Of a stretch of DNA of 64,000 nt, positions 57,648 through 64,000 are shown in pieces (within the stretch, counting starts at the first letter, position 1; every line of letters begins with the position of its first letter). A program made the position numbers and the translations under genes. Origin of the DNA: Aquilaria yunnanensis (Eukaryota > Streptophyta > Magnoliopsida > Malvales > Thymelaeaceae); contig CM077596.1 in NCBI GenBank assembly GCA_039654915.1, positions 51,024,501-51,088,500 on the forward strand, in the 5' to 3' direction. The notes below the pieces were generated by a model. It was not told where the DNA came from, ran no database searches, and worked only from the letters and a program-made list of their open reading frames with translations.

Positions 57648-57971
57648 TGTTGAAGATTGCCTCAACTTTGTTCTTAACCTTCATCCCACATGGACTAGGA
57701 AACAAAGGCTTAATGCCTTAGCTCCATATTTCACCCTTCATCCCACATTGGCCATAGAAAGGGCCTTGGTACCTTGAACTCCTTATATAAGGAGCTTAGT
57801 TGTGACAATTAGAATTCGTCCCACAATCTAGTAGTCACTTAGATTGTATTCTTCTTCTTTCTTAGTGAATTCTTTCTTCCGGCTTGCCGCCTGAGGTTTT
57901 TCCCCGATTTGGGGTTTTCCTAGTAAATTCTCGTGTCTCTTTTCTTTGTGCTTACGTTCTGATTCCTAACA
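57648..57971 (+). repeat. Copia C 3' LTR
   Basis: Identical to the 5' LTR except for one C/T (GCCGCCTGAGG) and one C/A (TTCCTAGTAA) difference by eye. Confidence 0.95.
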
Positions 57972-57976
57972 ACTTC

Positions 57977-59967
57977 CTACCCAATCTGCATCTGTATAGG
58001 CTTCAACTTGTAGATGACTATGTTTTTTGTATAACAATCCTTTTCCAGGCATTCCCTTCAAATATCTCAGAATCCTATATACAGCATCAAAATGTCTTGG
58101 TCCAAGAGAGTTCATAAACTGGCTTACCATACTCACAACAAAAGCTATGTTGCGGCGACTGTGAGATAAGTAAATCAGTTTTCCAACGAGTCTTTGGTAC
58201 TGTTCTCTATTCTGTACTTCCTCGGCATTAACAGGTTGTAACTTGAAATTAGGTTCTACAGGAGTTTCAGCTGGTTTGCACCCAAGTACACCTGTTTCGC
58301 CAAGCAACTCAAGTATATACTTTCGTTGGTTGACAAAGATACCTTCCTTGGATCTCACAAATTCCATTCCAAGAAAGTATTTTAGTGCACCTAGGTCCTT
58401 AATTTCAAAAATAGGCACCAGCTTCTTCTAAAGCTTTCCCAGTCCTTCAAGATCATTACTTGTTAAAATTATATCATCTACATAAACAATTAGAATTGCA
58501 ACCTTGCCTTCCTTGCTGTGCTTGTAAAACATTATATTGTCACCCTGACTTTGATAATGGCCACAGCTTTTTACAGCTTTCCTGAGGCGCTCAAACCAGG
58601 CTCTAGGAGACTGCTTTAGACCATATAGAGACCTTTTTGATCTGCAGACTTGATTCAGTCCATGTTTTCCCTCGAATCCTGGTGATATGCTCATGTAGAC
58701 TTCTTCTTCTAGGTCTCAATTCAAAAGCGCATTTTTTATATCCAACTGACACAAAGGCCAATTGAAATTAACAGCAAGAGAAAGTAAAACTTGAATTGAG
58801 TTTATTTTAGCTACAGAGGCAAAGGTTTCTTGATAATCAATTCCGTAGGTTTGAGTAAAACCTTTAGTGACCAGCCTTGCCTTATATCTCTTGACACTAC
58901 CATCAGCTCTGCATTTCACAATAAAAACCCACTTACACCCTACCATTTTCTTCTCTTTAGGTAAGTCCACTATCTCCCAAGTGCCACTCCTTCTCAGGGC
59001 ACTCATCTATTCCATAATTGCTAATTTCCAATTTGGGTCATTCAAAACTTCCTCAATATTTCTTGGGGCAAACAATTGTGAAAGTTTTGAGGTAAATGCC
59101 CTATGAGGATGAGAAAGCTTTTATAAGAAACGTATTTAGCAATAGGATATCTAGATAATTTTGTACAAGTTCGGGTTCCTTTTCTAATTGCTATAGGAAT
59201 ATCATAATCAGATGATGCATTAGGAACAGAAGTTAACAATGGATCAACAACCAAAGGAATGGGATTAGGAGTAAGGATTGAAATACCTATGGAAATCTGA
59301 GTACTAGTCTCCGAAGATTTAAACTGATCAGGTCTGTGAATCAAAGTTGGATCTTGACTACTTTGATGGGTTTTCTTCCGAGTATAAAACAGAAGCTCAG
59401 TGTTTGGATTTCTCTTATCCGTTTTTAGTGTTTCTCCCCCTGTTGATGATACAATAGTACTTAGCATAGTTTGATCAGGATTCCTACTACTTTTGTTATT
59501 TTGAACTGAATTTTCCTGCTTTTCTTTAACGGATTCAAAGCTGCCAAGGGAAGTTAAATTTGTATTTAGTAATGAAACAGGAAATAAATCCCAAAAATTA
59601 TCATTCCTCACTTGATTTTCCCCTTGAAGATAATTTTTGTGAAAGTAAGGTTTGTTTTCCAAGAAAGAGACATCCGTACTAACATGATTTTTTTTTTTTA
59701 GGGTTAAAGCACTTATATCCCTTCTTATTGGGTGCATACCCTACGAAAATGCATTTTTCAGCTCTAAGATCCAGTTTTGAACCAGAATTGTTGGGAATAT
59801 GGATGAAAGCAGTGCATCCAAAAATTCTAAGTGGTAAATCAGAGTAGATCCGTGACATAGGAAAAATATTTTTGAAGTAATCCAAAGGCGTGCTATATTT
59901 TAAAATGCGGGTAGGCATCTTATTAATCAAATATGAGGCTATCAAAATAGCTTCTTCCCATAGATAT
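57977..59967 (-). pseudogene. Copia A reverse transcriptase, connection and integrase end
   Basis: Minus-strand order from high to low coordinates: integrase C-terminal region (ASYLINKMPTRIL, GCTAFIHIPNNSGSKLDLR), linker (59042-59737), reverse transcriptase ([43 protein letters not shown]), catalytic YVDDI near 58480, then RNase H start (DADWVGS) at insertion C. Frameshifts near 59690, 59030, 58700 and 58420 break it. Confidence 0.88.
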
Positions 59968-60149
59968 TGTTAAACAATATCAGAGGAAGAAGTAGAGGGC
60001 TTGATCAATACAAGACCCTCACACAGCCTTTATATATTAGATGGAAGGAAAATACATGGAAAGGAAATCTCTAGGAATAAAGAAAGTCAATCCCTAGGAA
60101 TAAAGAGAGACTATTATGTTTCCTAAACTATAAATAATATTCCACAACA
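59968..60149 (-). repeat. Copia B 3' LTR
   Basis: Begins TGTTAAACAATATCAGAGGA on the plus strand and ends TCCACAACA. The start matches 63871 onward with a few substitutions. Confidence 0.88.
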
Positions 60150-60161
60150 CTCCCCCTCAAG

Positions 60162-63100
60162 CTAGAGCATACATATCATGAGCTCCAAGCTTGTCACATA
60201 GATTTTACTTTAGACCCTTCTAAAGCTTTAGTAAATAAGTCAGCAAGTTGATCTTCTGATTTGACATAGGAGGTCTTGATCAAGTCTTCTTGAAGCTTCT
60301 CACGAACAAAATGGCAGTCAACTTTGATATGTTTAGTTCTCTCATGGAAGATGAGATTTGATGCAATATGGATGGCTGCTTGATTATCACACATTAATTC
60401 CATAGGAGATGAGTGTGAAACCAAGATCTATGAGAAGATGCCTTAACCAAACTAGTTCACATGTAGTATACGCCATTGCCCTATACTCAGATTCTGCACT
60501 TGATCTTGCAACAATATTTTGTTTCTTGCTTTTCCATGATACCAAGTTTCTTCCCATAAATACAAGGTAACCTAAAGTAGATTGTCGATCACAGGAGCCT
60601 GCCCAATCAATATCTGTGTATCCTTGAATCTAAGTATGACCTCGATTTTGGTAAAGGAGACCTTGTCCTGTGCTCCTTTAAGGTATCTCAAAATTCTAAC
60701 TACTGCATCCCAGTGGCTAGTACGGGGAAAGTCGATAAACTGACTTACTGCACTCACAGCAAATGAAATATCTGGACGAGTAACAGTTAGATAATTTAAT
60801 TTGCCAATAAGTCTTCGATACCTAGTTGGCTCCTCCAAGTATTCCCCTTTATCTACATCAAGTTTGACATTTGGCTCCATAGGGCTATCAACTGACTTGG
60901 CTCCAAATAAACCAGTTTCTTTTAAAAGATCAAGGACATACTTCTTTTGGGACAAGCAAATCCCCATTTTGGACCTTGCTGCTTCAATACCTAATAACTA
61001 TCTTAACGAACCAAGGTCCTTTGTCTGGAATTTCATTTGCAGGAAGGATTTCAAGGACTGGATACCGACATTATCATCACCAGTGATAACAATATCATCA
61101 ACATAGGCAATCCTAATAATTTTACCAGCTCTTGAGTGTCGATAAAAGACAGAGTGATTCACGCCACATAGATGCAAACCAAACTCCATAACAACTGCAC
61201 TGAAGCAACCAAACCATGCTCGTGGTGACTGTTTCAAACCATACAAAGTCTTGTTTAAGCGACACGCAAGATCAGTCTCCCCCTGAGGAACAAACCGAGG
61301 TGGTTGCTCATGAAGATAGTCTCCTCAAGATCACCATGGAGGAAGGCATTCTTTACATCTAATTGATATAAAGGCCACTAATTTGTAACTGCCAATGAAT
61401 GACAACTCATACTGAAGTCATTTTGGCTGCTGGAGAAAACATCTCTGAGTAGTCCATGCCGTATACCTGTGTATATCTCTTAGCTACCAAACGAGCTTTC
61501 AATCGATCAACTGTACCATCAGGGTGAACTTTATCATTAAACAACCATCGACAACTCACCATTGTCTGATCATGTGGAAGAGGAACTAAATCCCACGTAG
61601 TATTAACCCACAAAGCTGACATCTCCTCCTCCATGGCTTGCTTCCATCCAGGGTGAGACAGGGGCTCTGAAATAGACTTAGGCAAAGGAATGGAAGACAA
61701 GGTAGAGATAAAAGCAGAGTATGATGGTGATAATGAATTATAAGAGATCACATTCGAGATAGGATGAAGTGTACAAGACCTTTTTCCTTTGCGAAGGGCA
61801 ATTGGAATATCTAAATCATTAGCCGGTGGAGTTTAAGATGAAGGCAGTGGAGACGAGCTTGAATCTTGTGGTAGTAATTCTTGACGAGGACGTCGAGTAT
61901 AGACCTGTAAATCAGGATGAGAACGACGCTCTAAAGAAGCCAGATTATTGTCAGGACTGACCTCTGAAGGAGCAGGAGCAGTTGCTGGAACATCAATATT
62001 GGTACGAGCCATAGGTACAAAGGGCAAGGGCAAGGGCAGACAGTCATCTGTACCAGAAGACACGAATTGAGTATCAGAAAAATATGGTGTGGTTTCAAAA
62101 AATGTAACATCAGCAAAAACAAGAAAAACAATTTAGGGAAGAACTGAAACACTTGTACCCTTTTTGCAAACGAGATTATCCAAGGAAAATACATTTTAGA
62201 GATTTGGGGTCTAGTTTATCTGTGCCAGGCTGGTTCTGATGAACAAAACAGACACAACCAAATATACGAGGAATAACAGAAAAGAGAGCTTGACAAGGAA
62301 AAAGATTAGAAAAAGGAATTTTATCCGTAAGGATACAAGATGGCAAACGATTGATAAGAAAACATGCAGTGAGCACAGCATCACCCTTTGGGTACATTCC
62401 GATGAATTAATAGGGTACGAGCTGTTTCAACAATGTGTTGGATTTTTCTCTCGGCTACTCCATTTTGTTGAGATGCGTATGGGCAGGAGGATTCGTGGAG
62501 TATACCCTGTTGCTACATGTAACTAGAGATTGAGTTAGAGAAATACTCTTTTGCATTATCACTATGAAGAATATTGATTCGGGTGTCAAACTGATGTTGA
62601 ACTTCAGCATAAAAGGCACAAAAGATAGAAAATAAATCTGAATGATCTTTTATGAGATATAACCAAGTCATTCGAGAGAAATCATGAACAAAAATTACGA
62701 AATACTGAAATCCCAATTTAGACTTGGTATAGCTAGAACCCCAAATATCTGAATGAATTAGCATAAAAGTTTTATCAACTCGTTTATTGACTCGAGACAA
62801 GTAGGGAGCATGATGATGCTTCCAAGCTAACAAGACTCACGTTGCAAAGTAGGGATTAAACTTAAGTTCGGTACTAATTTTTGAGGTTCTCCAAGGATGG
62901 ATGACCCAAGCGGCTATGAATTAGAAGAGGAGAAGTTGAAACAGGACACGCTACTGATGATTGCAGTCTATGAAAATAGTACATTCCATTCGATTCACGC
63001 CCTTCTCCAATCGTCTTCTTAGTCTTCAAATCTTGGATAATGACATGATCAGGAAATAAACTAGCAGAACAGTTTAGTTGTTTGGTCAGTTTACTGACAG

Positions 63101-63500
63101 ACATAAGATTGAGTGGAAAATTTGGAACATAGAGTGTAGAGAGTAAAGTAATAGAAGGAGAAGGTCGAGTAGATCTAACGCCTTTAATGGTGGTGGTAGA
63201 TCCATCAGCAATGGTGAGTTGACTATGATGTGAAGCTAGAGGAGATCTTTGGTCAAAATTGGCTATTTTACCTAAAATATAGTCGGTGGCTCTAGAGTCC
63301 AGCACCCAAGACTGATTTCTAGAGGGGCTAGATGAATAACAAGCTGTGGATTACCTCGATGGACGATAGATGCCATGGGGGGAGAAGCGGCCTACTGTGC
63401 AGACTGATATTGCAAGTATTTAGTGTACTCTTCCTGAGATAAAGTAATAGACGGTTGTGAAGCCATAGCTTTGGGAATTTTTCTCCTCAGGATTTGACAT
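60162..63500 (-). pseudogene. Copia B polyprotein, gag mostly missing
   Basis: From high to low coordinates: a short gag end (QEEYTKYLQYQSAQ near 63410), protease with LDSRATDYI in place of LDSGATDHI (63300), GAG-pre-integrase, integrase core (LIHSDIWGSSYTKSKLGF, HSDNAKEY), linker (61750-62190), reverse transcriptase (VSCRWLFNDKVHPDG, KARLVAKRYTQVYGMDYSEM, YVDDIVITGDD near 61096), and RNase H (RRLIGKLNYLTVTRPDISFA, MCDNQAAIHIASNLIFHERT). Several stops and shifts. Only about 560 bp separate protease from the 5' LTR, too little for a full gag. Confidence 0.85.
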
Positions 63501-63870
63501 TGTCCTTGATAAGACGAACAAACAGATCGTAGACTTTGTTGACGATGCACAACAACATACGAAAGATTCATCGGATGGAGAGGAAACTCAAATTCTGGTC
63601 GTAATTGACATGAATCAAGACCAGAAACTTGTTCAGGACAAAGGCAAGCACATCCATCAGAACGCCATCATCGGACTGCGGCGTGTGACACGTAACACCG
63701 CCCATACTGTTGTGGTCGCCGATGACTGCTGGGTGTGGCTGTGTCCTTGGTTTTTGGTTTGGTTGAGTAGAGATAAGGGTATTGGTTACGGCAGCGAAAA
63801 CGGAAAGGTGAATATGGTTTCTAGTGCTACCTACGGCTGAGATAGACTAGGGTTTATGGCTCTGATACCA

Positions 63871-64000
63871 TGTTAAACAATATCAGAGGAAGAAACAGAG
63901 GGCTTGATAAATACAAGACCTTCACACAACATTTATATAATAGATGGGAGGAAAACACAAGGAAAGAAAATCTCTAGGAATAAAGAAAGTAAATCCCTAG
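63871..64000 (-). repeat. Copia B 5' LTR (partial)
   Basis: The first 130 bp match 59968 onward (TGTTAAACAATATCAGAGGA). It is cut by the window end. Confidence 0.88.

Larger units (their letters stand above)
52873..57971 (+). mobile_element. Copia element C (Tork/Tnt1-like), 5099 bp, young and nearly intact
   Basis: ACTTC flanks it (52868-52872 and 57972-57976). The LTRs of 324 bp (52873-53196 and 57648-57971) differ at two positions by my count. A perfect initiator-tRNA-Met primer site TGGTATCAGAGCC lies at 53200-53212, and a polypurine tract GCAAGGTGGAGA precedes the 3' LTR. One long gag-pol frame with a single nonsense codon fills the inside. It sits in the RNase H of element A. Confidence 0.95.
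52190..59967 (-). mobile_element. Copia element A (minus strand), old, host of elements B and C
   Basis: The 3' LTR is at 52190-52415 and the polypurine tract at 52416-52427. RNase H is at 52428-52867 and continues beyond insertion C from 57977. Reverse transcriptase and integrase run up to 59967, where element B is inserted. The remaining 5' part must lie right of the window. Frames are broken by several stops and shifts. Confidence 0.85.
59968..64000 (-). mobile_element. Copia element B (minus strand), right LTR cut by window end
   Basis: The left (3') LTR is 59968-60149 (182 bp). The right (5') LTR begins at 63871 and is truncated by the window about 50 bp before its end. A primer site (GGCTCTGATACCA on the plus strand, 63858-63870) touches the 5' LTR, and the polypurine tract (CTCCCCCTCAAG, 60150-60161) touches the 3' LTR. 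It inserted into the integrase of element A; GATAT at 59963-59967 is the expected left target duplication. Confidence 0.88.

Overview
This is a stretch of angiosperm nuclear DNA, AT-rich and dominated by transposable elements. Plant origin is shown by a CC-NB-ARC-LRR resistance-type gene, Athila/Tat and Copia LTR retrotransposons with plant-type primer binding sites, hAT and Stowaway-like elements, and short introns with GT..AG borders. The species cannot be named from this sequence. Only one long open gene looks like a host gene; almost everything else is a mobile element, a relic of one, or a tandem repeat.

Layout. 1-2520: 3' part of a hAT transposase gene and its GC-rich subterminal end, cut by a 235-bp Stowaway-like MITE. 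2632-3671: an inverted-repeat element holding two diverged ~164-bp units. 4165-6394: two more MITEs, a non-autonomous hAT element with an 8-bp target duplication, and a LINE zinc-binding fragment on the minus strand. 7480-8550: an unusual higher-order tandem repeat. About 10.5-20.7 kb: a decayed Athila Ty3/gypsy element interrupted by two solo LTRs (13209-16606 and 17188-18602), each with a 5-bp target duplication. 20722-31105: a Tat-lineage Ty3/gypsy element with gag-pol on the plus strand and a spliced antisense gene between integrase and 3' LTR; its 5' LTR is truncated and fused directly to the broken Athila. 31106-33060: a dimeric palindromic minisatellite split by a 1480-bp element with 11-bp flanking duplications.

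34873-38814: an uninterrupted 1313-codon CNL gene with a degenerate Walker A motif and a 99-codon internal LRR duplication. The sequence downstream of it (about 38680-46250) is present again, diverged, at about 48055-50640, including the last exon bases of a lost second NLR. A Copia element (40559-45261, itself containing a solo LTR) split the first copy only. A kinesin-5-like exon fragment lies between the copies on the minus strand.

52190-64000: three nested Copia elements. An old minus-strand element received a young, nearly intact Tork/Tnt1-like element (52873-57971; LTRs differ at 2 of 324 positions; one nonsense codon) in its RNase H, and another minus-strand element (59968 to beyond the window) in its integrase.

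Nested order, target duplications and LTR divergence give a relative chronology: Athila and element A are old, the Tat element intermediate (about 20 differences in 565 LTR bases), and the Tork-like copy recent.
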